NCBI GenBank assembly: GCA_021802945.1
Contig: JAJZRE010000015.1
Coordinates: forward strand, 1-48,218
Source: Pseudomonadota bacterium
GTDB lineage: Bacteria > Pseudomonadota > Gammaproteobacteria > Burkholderiales > Thiobacillaceae
DNA: 48,218 bases
Direction of reading: 5' to 3'
The translations under genes were made by a program, and so were the position numbers. The notes below the pieces were generated by a model. That model ran no database searches. It was given only the letters and a program-made list of their open reading frames with translations, and was not told the origin of the DNA. This document shows, piece by piece, positions 16,632-24,706 of this stretch (position 1 is its first letter; every line of letters starts with the position of its first letter).

Positions 16632-17909
16632 GTGTGCATCTCGCCTTCCGCGGGGCATGTCGTTGCGCCGACCGTAAACCAGGCCGCCGCGTTGAATCGC
16701 CCGTTTTACATCATCCTGCTCGCGCAGTTCCTGTCCGCCTTGGCCGACAATGCCCTGCTGTTCGCGGCGATCGGCCTGCTGGTTTTCTTCTCGGCGCCCG
16801 ATTGGTATTCGCCGCTGCTGCAGACGGTATTCGTCGTCGCCTATATCGTGCTGGCCCCCCTGGTGGGGCCGTTCGCCGACGCGCTTCCGAAGGGCCGCGT
16901 CATGCTCATCGCCAACACGGTCAAGTTCATCGGTTGCCTGGCCATGCTGGCCGGGCTGCACCCGCTTCTGGCCTACGCCGTCGTCGGCGTCGGGGCCGCG
17001 ATGTACTCGCCGGCCAAGTACGGCATCCTCACCGAGCTGCTGCCGCCCGACAAGCTCGTCGTCGCCAACAGCTGGATGGAAGGCACCACGGTCGCCGCCA
17101 TCGTGCTGGGCGCCATCATCGGCGGCGCACTCATCAATCCGCACCTCGCCGGGCGCATCCTGGCCGGCATCGGTCTTTCAGCTGTCGTCATTGCGCCGAA
17201 GTTCGCCATCGCCGTCATCACCAGCCTGTATCTGGGCGCGGCGGTCATCAACCTGCTCATCCCGCGCCTGCCGATCGACCACAAACTGCCGAGCCGGTCG
17301 CCGCTGTATATCCTGCATGACTTCGCACACAGCTTCCAGCTCCTGTGGCGCGATCCGCTCGGACAGGTATCGCTCGCCGTCACCACGCTGTTCTGGGGCG
17401 TCGGCGCAACACTGCGTCTGCTCATCATCGCCTGGGCCGCGCTCAACCTGAAATACGGCCTCGACCAGGCCACCCAGCTCACCGCCGCCTCGGCATTCGG
17501 CATCGCCATCGGCTCGATTCTGGCCGGCAAGTTCGTCCGCCTCCAGCGCGCCATCAGCGTGCTGCCTGCCGGCATCATTCTGGGGTTTGTTCCGATTGCC
17601 CTGATCTGGGTGCACAGTCTCGTCCCCGCCCTGCTGCTGTTGCTGCTGGCAGGAATCCTGGCGGGGTATTTCGTGGTGCCGATGAACGCGCTGCTGCAAC
17701 ACCGCGGGCATTTGCTGATGGGCGCCGGCCACTCGATCGCCCAGCAGAACTTCAACGAAAACATCAGCATTCTGGTCCTGACAGGCGCCTACGCCCTGAT
17801 GGTGCGCGCCGACTGGCACATTCACGCCATCGTTCTGGTGTTCGGCATGTTCATCAGCGGGGTGATGGCGGCGGTTTGGCTACGCCACCGCAACGACGTC
17901 GTTCACTGA
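16632..17909 (+). CDS. lplT: lysophospholipid transporter LplT-like (MFS)
   Basis: A major-facilitator protein, about 425 aa from GTG 16632 or 405 aa from TTG 16692; the second gives the family-like start MNRPFYIILLAQFLSALADNALLFAA. LplT flips lysophospholipids across the inner membrane for reacylation. Family features are the N-terminal AQFLSALADNALLF, MYSPAKYGILTELLPPDKLVVANSWMEG (membrane-loop signature), and about twelve hydrophobic segments. No aas acyltransferase gene is fused or adjacent. It stops 8 bp before the convergent GGDEF-EAL gene. Confidence 0.88.
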   Translation: MCISPSAGHVVAPTVNQAAALNRPFYIILLAQFLSALADNALLFAAIGLLVFFSAPDWYSPLLQTVFVVAYIVLAPLVGPFADALPKGRVMLIANTVKFIGCLAMLAGLHPLLAYAVVGVGAAMYSPAKYGILTELLPPDKLVVANSWMEGTTVAAIVLGAIIGGALINPHLAGRILAGIGLSAVVIAPKFAIAVITSLYLGAAVINLLIPRLPIDHKLPSRSPLYILHDFAHSFQLLWRDPLGQVSLAVTTLFWGVGATLRLLIIAWAALNLKYGLDQATQLTAASAFGIAIGSILAGKFVRLQRAISVLPAGIILGFVPIALIWVHSLVPALLLLLLAGILAGYFVVPMNALLQHRGHLLMGAGHSIAQQNFNENISILVLTGAYALMVRADWHIHAIVLVFGMFISGVMAAVWLRHRNDVVH

Positions 17910-17917
17910 GCGCCGGG

Positions 17918-20182
17918 TCAGCCAGCCACGCGACTGACCGAGGCCACCGTCATCAGTGCCGCGGGGCGACCGATGTGGAAACCCTGGGCATGCGAAAAGC
18001 CCAGGGCCGTCACGCGCTGCAGCAGGGCCTCTGTTTCGATTCCCTCGGCCACCAGACTGTAACCCGCGTCCTTGATCATGCGCGCCAGATCCTCGACCAG
18101 GACTGCCTGGCGCCCCGTTTCTTCCAGGCTGCGCACCATGGAAATATCGAACTTCACCAGATCCACCGGCATGCTCGACAGGTAGCGCAGCGAGGAATAC
18201 CCGCTGCCGAAATCGTCGAGGGCGATCACGAAGCCCTCCTTGCGCAGGCGGTTGAGGTTGGACGATGCCTGGGCAATCTGCGTGATGAGAGCGGTTTCCG
18301 TCACCTCCAGCACCAGTTTGTAAGCGGACAGCAAGGGAACGTACTGCATCAGTTTGTCGATGACGCGCGCATTCACAATCCCCGGACCGGATACGTTGAG
18401 CGACACGCCCGCGCCCGCCGGTATGCGGCCCGCCTCCAGATCGCTTTTTACCCGTTCCAGCACGGCCAGGTCGAATTCGGCCTCCAGCCCGCGCAACTCG
18501 ACCACCGGGAAAATGCTTGCGGGCATGATCAGGCCGTGTTCGCCCCGGATGCGCACCAGCGCCTCGTAGTATTCGATATATGACCCAGGCAAGGCCAGCA
18601 CCGGCTGGTAATGCATTTCCAGGCGATCTGGCGCCGCCATCGCTTCGTAGACCGCGCTGATTCCGGCGTTCGACACCAACGCGCTCTGCCCCTCCCCCAT
18701 GTCCGGCGAGAAGATCGCGATCTTGCACTGTCCCGGACGCTTGGCGTGATACATCGCCATGTCAGCCTGCCGGTGCAGCAGTTTCAGGGCGTCGTCGCCG
18801 GCCTCCTCCAGGTATGCAATGCCCACACTGACGCGCACCGGCTCCTTGACGCCATAGGCCGGGAAATCGTGGCGGAGAACCTGCTCGATGCAGCGTTCCG
18901 CCACTTGCCGGGCGCGTTCGAGGCTCGCCGAAAAAAGTACCGTCGCAAACTCGTCCCCACCGAGGCGGTAGAGCCGCTCGCCCGTTCTCAGGGCACCATA
19001 CAGCGACTCGGCCAGCCCCTGGATGACCTGATCGCCGACCTGGTGTCCATAGGTGTCGTTGATGGCCTTGAAGTGATCGCAATCGAACAGCAGGAACGCC
19101 ATCCCGATCAACGAGTCACCCTGCGTGCGGCGCACGGCGCTCCAGTCGTCCTCGAATGCACGGCGGTTGAAAATCCCGGTCAAAGGGTCACGATGGGCCA
19201 GCGACCACAATTCCTGGTTCTTGTGCGCCAGGCTGACATGCATGTCATCCAGTTGTTGCTGATAGTCGTTCAGCGACTGGCGAATATTCTCGAGCTCCGC
19301 CACGGCCAGCATTCCCCGGTAGGACTCGCCGAGCAGTGCCCCCTGGCCGCGCCGCATCGACTCGATATGGCCTGACAGGCGCCGGAGCGGCTTGGTCACC
19401 ACGGACTGGAGCGCCAGATAGCCGATCAGCGAAATGGCGCCGATAATGAAGGCGATTTCATAGAACGAGCGCGCGATGAGCTTTTCGAGCGCATGCATCT
19501 CCGGATTGGCGGTCGTCCGGAATCGAAGCGAGGACACGATTTCCGGCAGCGGGATGCGCTCCCCGTCTTTGGCCGCTACGCGCACGCTCGACAAGTCGAG
19601 GTAGCGGAATTTGCGCAACTGGTTGAACGCGGCCTGGAAATCGAGCTTGATCCCCGCATAGCCGATCCGATGGGATTGAGCGGAATCCGCATAAAACGGA
19701 AAAAAGAAATACAGGTGATCGTGCCCTCTTTCATGCATGAGATACGACTGCTTCCGGCGCGTGTCGATATGGGACGGCATGCTGGCTTCGCCCGAGGTCG
19801 TAACCGAGAGGTTGTGTCCATCGAGGCCATACAGATCGACCGCATCCAGCCGTTCCGGAAGAACACCCGCGTTCAGTGCGCGCGCATTGCGCCAATACGC
19901 GTAATAGGCGGGATTTTCCAGCTGCTGGCGCGCCTCGTCCCATTGCGTCAGCGCCCGCGCGGTGCTTTCCGCCTGTCGGGCCAGCAGCGCAATGGCCTCA
20001 TCCAGTTCCTGGCGGGCGAGTTTCTCGTCGTATTGCGCGATCTGTTCGCGCAGACGATCGATATCGTGAAAGACAAAAGCCGCAAGTATGCCAAGCGCCG
20101 CCACGAGCACGAAAAACAGCGCCATAGCATAGGATGCTATCGGCTTCGGTGGCATGCGCGCCCGGATCAAGGACAAAGGCAT
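17918..20182 (-). CDS. membrane sensor GGDEF-EAL protein (c-di-GMP turnover)
   Basis: A 754-aa protein. Layout: a transmembrane helix at ~17-39, a periplasmic sensor of ~200 residues with CHASE4-like features (QWDEARQQLENPAYYAYWRNARAL), a second helix at ~238-262, a HAMP-like linker and short coiled coil, GGDEF at ~320-480, and EAL at ~500-750. Both catalytic centres look intact: RLGGDEFATVLF (~405) and YYEALVRI (~537), with downstream SLNVSG, LEVTETAL, ALDDFGSGYSSL and VAEGIETEA. It could therefore make or degrade c-di-GMP, depending on the sensor. The start is 2 nt after the alpha/beta hydrolase stop, so the two are co-transcribed. Confidence 0.94.
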   Translation of the reverse strand: MPLSLIRARMPPKPIASYAMALFFVLVAALGILAAFVFHDIDRLREQIAQYDEKLARQELDEAIALLARQAESTARALTQWDEARQQLENPAYYAYWRNARALNAGVLPERLDAVDLYGLDGHNLSVTTSGEASMPSHIDTRRKQSYLMHERGHDHLYFFFPFYADSAQSHRIGYAGIKLDFQAAFNQLRKFRYLDLSSVRVAAKDGERIPLPEIVSSLRFRTTANPEMHALEKLIARSFYEIAFIIGAISLIGYLALQSVVTKPLRRLSGHIESMRRGQGALLGESYRGMLAVAELENIRQSLNDYQQQLDDMHVSLAHKNQELWSLAHRDPLTGIFNRRAFEDDWSAVRRTQGDSLIGMAFLLFDCDHFKAINDTYGHQVGDQVIQGLAESLYGALRTGERLYRLGGDEFATVLFSASLERARQVAERCIEQVLRHDFPAYGVKEPVRVSVGIAYLEEAGDDALKLLHRQADMAMYHAKRPGQCKIAIFSPDMGEGQSALVSNAGISAVYEAMAAPDRLEMHYQPVLALPGSYIEYYEALVRIRGEHGLIMPASIFPVVELRGLEAEFDLAVLERVKSDLEAGRIPAGAGVSLNVSGPGIVNARVIDKLMQYVPLLSAYKLVLEVTETALITQIAQASSNLNRLRKEGFVIALDDFGSGYSSLRYLSSMPVDLVKFDISMVRSLEETGRQAVLVEDLARMIKDAGYSLVAEGIETEALLQRVTALGFSHAQGFHIGRPAALMTVASVSRVAG

Positions 20183-20184
20183 CG

Positions 20185-21060
20185 TCAGCGTCCTGGCGGC
20201 CGGCGCGACAACGCCCGCAACACCGCCTCCTGCAGGTCGAATTCGTACTGGTCGTCGAAGAAATGCGAGGCGCCCGGGATGACACGCACCTTGATGCCTC
20301 GGGCAACCAGTTTCTCCACCCAGTCCGCTCCCATGCGGTCATCCTTGCCGCCCATGATCACCTCGACCGGAACCGGGGATCTGGCCAGCGCATCGAGAAT
20401 GCTGTTGCGGCTGACGTTCAGATAGGAAAGCAGGGCCGCTGGCGGGCTGACGTACTTCCGGCAATTCCCGAACTCTGCCCCGAGCAGCGCATTGTTTCCA
20501 TGAATGATGCGATCGCGCAATGCCTGCGCAAGCCGGTCGCGCGCCTGGGGGCCCTGCTTCGCCTCCACATCGACCAGGCTGATCAAGATGGCCTGCGTCA
20601 CGGCGGGAGACGGACTGCGACGCAGGTAGGAGAGCAATTGGACATTGCCGAAACTGTGCCCCACCAGCACGATGGATTGATGCCGCTTCTGTTCCAGCCA
20701 GCGAACCCAGAAGGCCACTTCCTCCGTGTCATCCTCCAGGCTGTGCAGATGCGCGGCTTCGCAGGACAGGCTTTTGTTGCGTCGGGAAATGCCCAAGGAG
20801 AGCGTCGGGGCGACGACCGTATACCCCGCCGTCGACAATGCTTCATACGTGCTCGCGATCGTGGGAAACGTACGCGTTTGAAGGAAGCCATGAAGGATGA
20901 GCACGGCGGGCAGGCCGTCGTTCCCCGCATGAAAATCCGCTGTGGCGACCTTGCCGGTTGGCAGCCTGGCTTCGATCACACCGGCCTGACCGGCATGGGG
21001 AAAAAGCGAGATCAACAGCCCCATCCAGACAATCTGCAGCAGTGTGGGGATCCGGCTCAT
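20185..21060 (-). CDS. exported alpha/beta hydrolase
   Basis: A 291-aa protein with an N-terminal signal peptide (hydrophobic LLQIVWMGLLISLFP, probable cleavage after HAGQA). A serine-hydrolase core follows: the oxyanion region VLILHGFLQTR, nucleophile elbow GHSFG, Asp in MGGKDDRMG and catalytic His in PGASHFFDD. DUF3530/TAP-like or lipase-like families are possible; I cannot name the substrate. It lies directly upstream of the GGDEF-EAL gene on the same transcript, which may link an envelope activity to c-di-GMP signalling (inference). Confidence 0.83.
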   Translation of the reverse strand: MSRIPTLLQIVWMGLLISLFPHAGQAGVIEARLPTGKVATADFHAGNDGLPAVLILHGFLQTRTFPTIASTYEALSTAGYTVVAPTLSLGISRRNKSLSCEAAHLHSLEDDTEEVAFWVRWLEQKRHQSIVLVGHSFGNVQLLSYLRRSPSPAVTQAILISLVDVEAKQGPQARDRLAQALRDRIIHGNNALLGAEFGNCRKYVSPPAALLSYLNVSRNSILDALARSPVPVEVIMGGKDDRMGADWVEKLVARGIKVRVIPGASHFFDDQYEFDLQEAVLRALSRRPPGR

Positions 21061-21305
21061 GGTTTCCGTCAGGCAGGCGCTCTGTATTTATGCTTAATGG
21101 GTCAATCGGCATGAGGGCAACGAACTTGAGCCAGGAATCCGACAGCCATCTTGTGATGGCGACAACCCGCACACTGCGCGGACGACACTTTCGTACCAGC
21201 CGCGAGAAGGGGCGTCCGAGCGTGCGGGACAACCCCCTGTAGCGACAATGCGGTGCCTGCTCCGTCACCTCCGGGCGGCCGGGGTTCCCGCCACGCCTTG
21301 ATACC

Positions 21306-22217
21306 CTAGGGCTGCCGGGATTTCACCACGCTCATGGCGCCCGCGATCAACGAACTGAGGTCGGCCATGTTGGACGGCACGATCAGGGTGTTGCCGGTCT
21401 TGGCGAGGCCGGAAAAGGCTTCGACGTATTTCTCGGCGACCTTGAGATTCACCGCCTGGATACCGCCCGGCTTTTCGATCGCCATCGCCACGCGGGCAAT
21501 CGCTTCGGCATTGGCGACGGCGATGGCCTTGATCGCCTCGGCTTCGCCCAGGGCGCGGTTGATGGCGGCCTGCTTGTCGCCCTCGGACTGCTGGATCGCC
21601 GCCTCGCGCTCGCCGGTGGCGAGGTTGATCTGCTCCTGCATGCGGCCTTCGGATGAGGCGATCAGCGCGCGCTTCTCGCGCTCGGCGGTGATCTGCCGCT
21701 GCATGGCGTGCAGGATGTCCTTCGGCGGCGTCAGGTCCTTGATTTCATAGCGCAGCACCTTGACGCCCCAGTTGGTCGAAGCCTCGTTGAGCGCCATCAC
21801 CACGCCGCGGTTGATTTCCTCGCGCTCCTCGAAGGTGCGGTCCATCTCCATGCGGCCGATCAGCGAGCGCAGCGTCGTCTGCGCCAGCTGCGAAATGGCC
21901 GCGATGTAGTCGCTCGACCCGTAGGACGCCATCTTCGGGTCGGTCACCTGGAAGTACAGGATGCCGTCGACCGCCAGCTGGGTGTTGTCGCGCGTGATGC
22001 AGACCTGGCTCGGCACGTCGAGCGGGATTTCCTTGAGGGAATGCTTGTAGGCGACCGTGTCGATGAACGGAATCACCAGGTTGAGGCCCGGCACCAGCAC
22101 CGCGTGGAATTTGCCGAGGCGCTCGACCACCCAGGCGTTCTGCTGCGGCACCACGCGCACGCCCTTGGCGACGACGATGGCGATGACGATAACGATGACC
22201 AGCGCGACAACATCCAT
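21306..22217 (-). CDS. qmcA: SPFH/stomatin-family membrane protein, QmcA-like
   Basis: A 303-aa paraslipin. It has an N-terminal membrane helix (VVALVIVIVIAIVVAKG), then the SPFH/band-7 domain (VVPQQNAWVVERLGKFHAVLVPGLNLVIPF, through ~residue 180), then a long Ala/Glu/Arg coiled coil (LATGEREAAIQQSEGDKQAAINRALGEAEAIKAIAVANAEA). This is the normal size for QmcA. The upstream nfeD-like gene ends 41 nt before its start, giving the classic NfeD-stomatin pairing thought to organise membrane microdomains and protease complexes. Confidence 0.92.
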   Translation of the reverse strand: MDVVALVIVIVIAIVVAKGVRVVPQQNAWVVERLGKFHAVLVPGLNLVIPFIDTVAYKHSLKEIPLDVPSQVCITRDNTQLAVDGILYFQVTDPKMASYGSSDYIAAISQLAQTTLRSLIGRMEMDRTFEEREEINRGVVMALNEASTNWGVKVLRYEIKDLTPPKDILHAMQRQITAEREKRALIASSEGRMQEQINLATGEREAAIQQSEGDKQAAINRALGEAEAIKAIAVANAEAIARVAMAIEKPGGIQAVNLKVAEKYVEAFSGLAKTGNTLIVPSNMADLSSLIAGAMSVVKSRQP

Positions 22218-22258
22218 TTATTTCCTCTCCTTGTGTGTTCCCCGGCCGGGGAACGGAA

Positions 22259-22666
22259 TCAATTGCCCAGAACCAGCGTGTTGCCCCTGATTGCGCGAAT
22301 GACCAGCGGGCGCGTGCTGTCCACGCCGGTCGATTCGACTTCGGCATCCCACAGCGCGCCGCGATATTTGACCTGGCCGCGGTCTCCCTGCCAGGACTCG
22401 ACCTGGACGGTCTGGCCGATGTCCATGTCCTGCACGTTGAATTCCGGGCGGGCAGTGCTGCGCTTCCAGTGTCGCAAGGCCAGGGTGCCGGCCACGCCGA
22501 TCACGGCTGCCGTCAGCAGCTGCGCCGCCATGCCGGCGCCCAGCCAGGCGGCCACGCCCGCCACTGCAGCAGCCAGTCCATAGACCAGAAGATAAAACGT
22601 GCCGCTGGTGAGCTCCACCCCCACCAGCACCGCCGCGAGTATCCACCACCCTGCATACGCCTGCAT
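22259..22666 (-). CDS. NfeD-like membrane protein with OB-fold
   Basis: A 135-aa protein with three to four N-terminal hydrophobic helices (WWILAAVLVGVELTSGTFYLLVYGLAAAVAGVAAW and following) and a C-terminal beta-barrel OB-fold segment (~residues 75-135, IGQTVQVESWQGDRGQVKYRGALWDAEV). This is the short NfeD type that partners stomatin-like proteins. It lacks the N-terminal ClpP-like protease domain of long NfeD. It is immediately upstream of qmcA and downstream of the TPM genes. Confidence 0.88.
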   Translation of the reverse strand: MQAYAGWWILAAVLVGVELTSGTFYLLVYGLAAAVAGVAAWLGAGMAAQLLTAAVIGVAGTLALRHWKRSTARPEFNVQDMDIGQTVQVESWQGDRGQVKYRGALWDAEVESTGVDSTRPLVIRAIRGNTLVLGN

Positions 22667-22675
22667 CTCGTCTCC

Positions 22676-23191
22676 TTACTTGTATCCACTCGGCACAATC
22701 ACGGGCCGGTCCGGCAGTTCGTCCGGATTGCGCTTCCCGGGCGGGAAATGCGCAGCCAGCAGGGTGCTGACTTGCCGGATGCCTTCCCGCACGCCGCGCT
22801 CGAACTCGCCTTGCCTGAAAGCCGCTTCCATGGACCGGGCCACCGCCCCCCACGCAGCCGCATCCACCCGCGCGGCGATGCCGCGATCGGCGATGATCTC
22901 GATGTCACGATCGGCCAGCAGCAGGTACACCAGCACGCCGCTGTTGTGCTCGGTGTCCCATACGCGCAGGAAGGAAAACACCTCGAGCGCGCGCTTGCGC
23001 CCGGTCATGCCCCGCCAGACCCAGGAAGCAGGCAGGCTGTTTTCGATGGCGAAGCGGATTTCGCCGCCGTGGCGGGTTTCCGATTCGCGGATCGCGGCTT
23101 CGATCGCGTCGAGCGTGGCCCGCGGAAACGCGCGGCGCCACGCCCACGGCGGCATGAACAGATGCCTGAGCCAGCGTCTGATGTTCACCAT
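22676..23191 (-). CDS. TPM-domain protein, cytosolic-type (second copy)
   Basis: A 171-aa protein of the TPM (TLP18.3/Psb32/MOLO-1) fold, without a signal peptide or obvious membrane span. It has AIEAAIRESETRHGGEIRFAIENSL, VLVYLLLADRDIEIIADRGI and a helical C-terminus. The ATG at 23191 overlaps the end of the first TPM gene. Such second TPM genes often accompany lemA and a Gly-rich TPM protein. The function is not established; roles in envelope quality control have been suggested for the family. Confidence 0.85.
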   Translation of the reverse strand: MVNIRRWLRHLFMPPWAWRRAFPRATLDAIEAAIRESETRHGGEIRFAIENSLPASWVWRGMTGRKRALEVFSFLRVWDTEHNSGVLVYLLLADRDIEIIADRGIAARVDAAAWGAVARSMEAAFRQGEFERGVREGIRQVSTLLAAHFPPGKRNPDELPDRPVIVPSGYK

Positions 23192-24021
23192 GATCCCGAT
23201 GCGCCTCCGCCGCCGAACCCGCCGCCGCCACCGCCCCACGAGCCCCCGCCGGATCCGCCGCCCCCCCATCCCCCGCCGCCGCTGGACCAGCCGCCGCCGC
23301 GCCGGAATCCCGCGGCCACGCCGGCGAACACGAACACGGCAATGAACAGCAGCACGGGTGTGAACCCCAGCAGGAACGCGCCCACCGCGCCGCTCCCCAG
23401 CGCGGCGATGCCGCCCGCGGCCGGGCGGCTCATCAGGGCGGAGAGCAGCCAGCCCGCAACGATGCCGCCGACGATGAGGATGACGAATGCGCCATCGCCC
23501 CCGCCGTTGTCGGGCGCAGGGGGCGGCGGCAAGGGCTCGCCTTCGATCAGCTGCATCAGCTGCCGCACCCCGGCATCGATGCCCCCATAAAAATCGCCCG
23601 TCTTGAAATAGGGCGTGATGGTTTCGGCGATCACCCGCTTGGCGATCGCGTCGGGGATCGCCCCCTCCAGTCCGTAACCCACCTCGATGCGCAATTTCCG
23701 GTCGTCCCTGGCGACGATCAGGATCACCCCGTCGTCGATCTTCTTGCGTCCGATCTTCCATTGATCGGCCACGCGGATGCCGAACTGCGCGATGTCTTCC
23801 GGCTGGGTGGTGGGAACGATCAGCACCGCGATCTGGCTGCCCTTCTTCGCCTCGAACGCGGCCAGCTTGCCGTCCAGCGCGGCCACCTGATCGGCGCTGA
23901 GCGTGGCGGTCAGGTCGGTGACCCGGCGCGACAAGTCGGGCACTGCCACCTGGGCCCAGGCGGACAGCGCGCACAGCAGCAGGAAAAAGCCGGACGCGAG
24001 CGCCCGGGTCAGCCGGTTCAT
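23185..24021 (-). CDS. exported TPM-domain protein with Gly-rich tail, YgcG-like
   Basis: A 278-aa protein with a signal peptide (MNRLTRALASGFFLLLCALSAWAQ). The TPM domain at ~27-160 contains LDGKLAAFEAKKGSQIAVLIVPTT, VILIVARDDRKLRIEVGYGLEG and FYGGIDAGVRQL. Two hydrophobic segments follow (FVILIVGGIVAGWLLSAL and AVGAFLLGFTPVLLFIAVFVFAG), then a strongly Gly-rich, Trp/Ser-containing C-terminus. This is the standard YgcG/YdjH layout. The domain faces the periplasm. It lies 8 nt after the lemA stop. Confidence 0.9.
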   Translation of the reverse strand: MNRLTRALASGFFLLLCALSAWAQVAVPDLSRRVTDLTATLSADQVAALDGKLAAFEAKKGSQIAVLIVPTTQPEDIAQFGIRVADQWKIGRKKIDDGVILIVARDDRKLRIEVGYGLEGAIPDAIAKRVIAETITPYFKTGDFYGGIDAGVRQLMQLIEGEPLPPPPAPDNGGGDGAFVILIVGGIVAGWLLSALMSRPAAGGIAALGSGAVGAFLLGFTPVLLFIAVFVFAGVAAGFRRGGGWSSGGGGWGGGGSGGGSWGGGGGGFGGGGASGSW

Positions 24022-24029
24022 CCGGCTAA

Positions 24030-24668
24030 TCAGTTGCCGCCTGCGGGCGCGGCCGGTGCCGGTGCGGGCGCGCCGAAATCGACCTTGGGCGGCACGGCGA
24101 TGGCTTTTTCGTTTTCCACCGTGAAGGAAGGCTTGATCTTGTAGCCGAACATCATCGCCGTCAGGTTGGACGGGAACGAGCGCACCGTGACGTTGTAGGC
24201 TTTCACCGCGGCGATGTAGCGGTTGCGCGCGACGGTGATGCGGTTCTCGGTGCCTTCGAGCTGCGCCTGCAGGTCCCGGAACAGGCCGTCGGCCTTCAGT
24301 TGCGGATAATTCTCGGCAACCAGCATCAGGCGCGACAGCGCGCCGGTGAGTTGGCCCTGCGCCGCCACGAATTTCTGGAATGCCGCCTCGTCGTTGATCA
24401 GATCGGGGGTCGCCTGGATCGCCCCGACGCGCGCGCGCGCCTCGGTGACGCTGATGAACACATCCTTCTCATGCGCGGCGTAGCCCTTCACCACGTTGAC
24501 CAGGTTCGGCACCAGGTCGGCACGGCGCTGGTACTGGTTCAGCACCTCGGCCCAGGTGGCCTTGATCTCCTCGTCGGAGCTTTGCAGCGTGTTGTAGCCG
24601 CAGCCGGACAAGGCCAGCGCCATGCATGCCGCGACCGCCCATTTGAACGCATTCAGCCACTTGAACAT
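24030..24668 (-). CDS. lemA: LemA-family lipoprotein
   Basis: A 212-aa LemA protein. The N-terminus has a lipoprotein signal, ACMALALSGCGY, so acylation at Cys is likely. The four-helix LemA core follows: QYQRRADLVPNLVNVVKGYAAHE, ARARVGAI, LMLVAENYPQLKADGLFRDLQAQLEGTENRI, then ARNRYIAAVKAYN and FPSNLTAMMFGYK. The start at ATG 24668 has a GGGAG ribosome binding site; the long frame upstream is a shadow of the methyltransferase gene. The tail is Pro/Ala-rich. It heads the lemA-TPM-TPM-nfeD-qmcA run. Confidence 0.93.
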   Translation of the reverse strand: MFKWLNAFKWAVAACMALALSGCGYNTLQSSDEEIKATWAEVLNQYQRRADLVPNLVNVVKGYAAHEKDVFISVTEARARVGAIQATPDLINDEAAFQKFVAAQGQLTGALSRLMLVAENYPQLKADGLFRDLQAQLEGTENRITVARNRYIAAVKAYNVTVRSFPSNLTAMMFGYKIKPSFTVENEKAIAVPPKVDFGAPAPAPAAPAGGN

Positions 24669-24706
24669 CGTCGTCTCCCAGGTTGGTGGATCGTGATGGT
24701 TGCAGT

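Noticed and set aside
22905..23590. Long plus-strand Pro-rich frame opposite the TPM genes
   Set aside because: It is the reverse complement of the Gly-rich tail of the TPM gene (Gly codons read as Pro).
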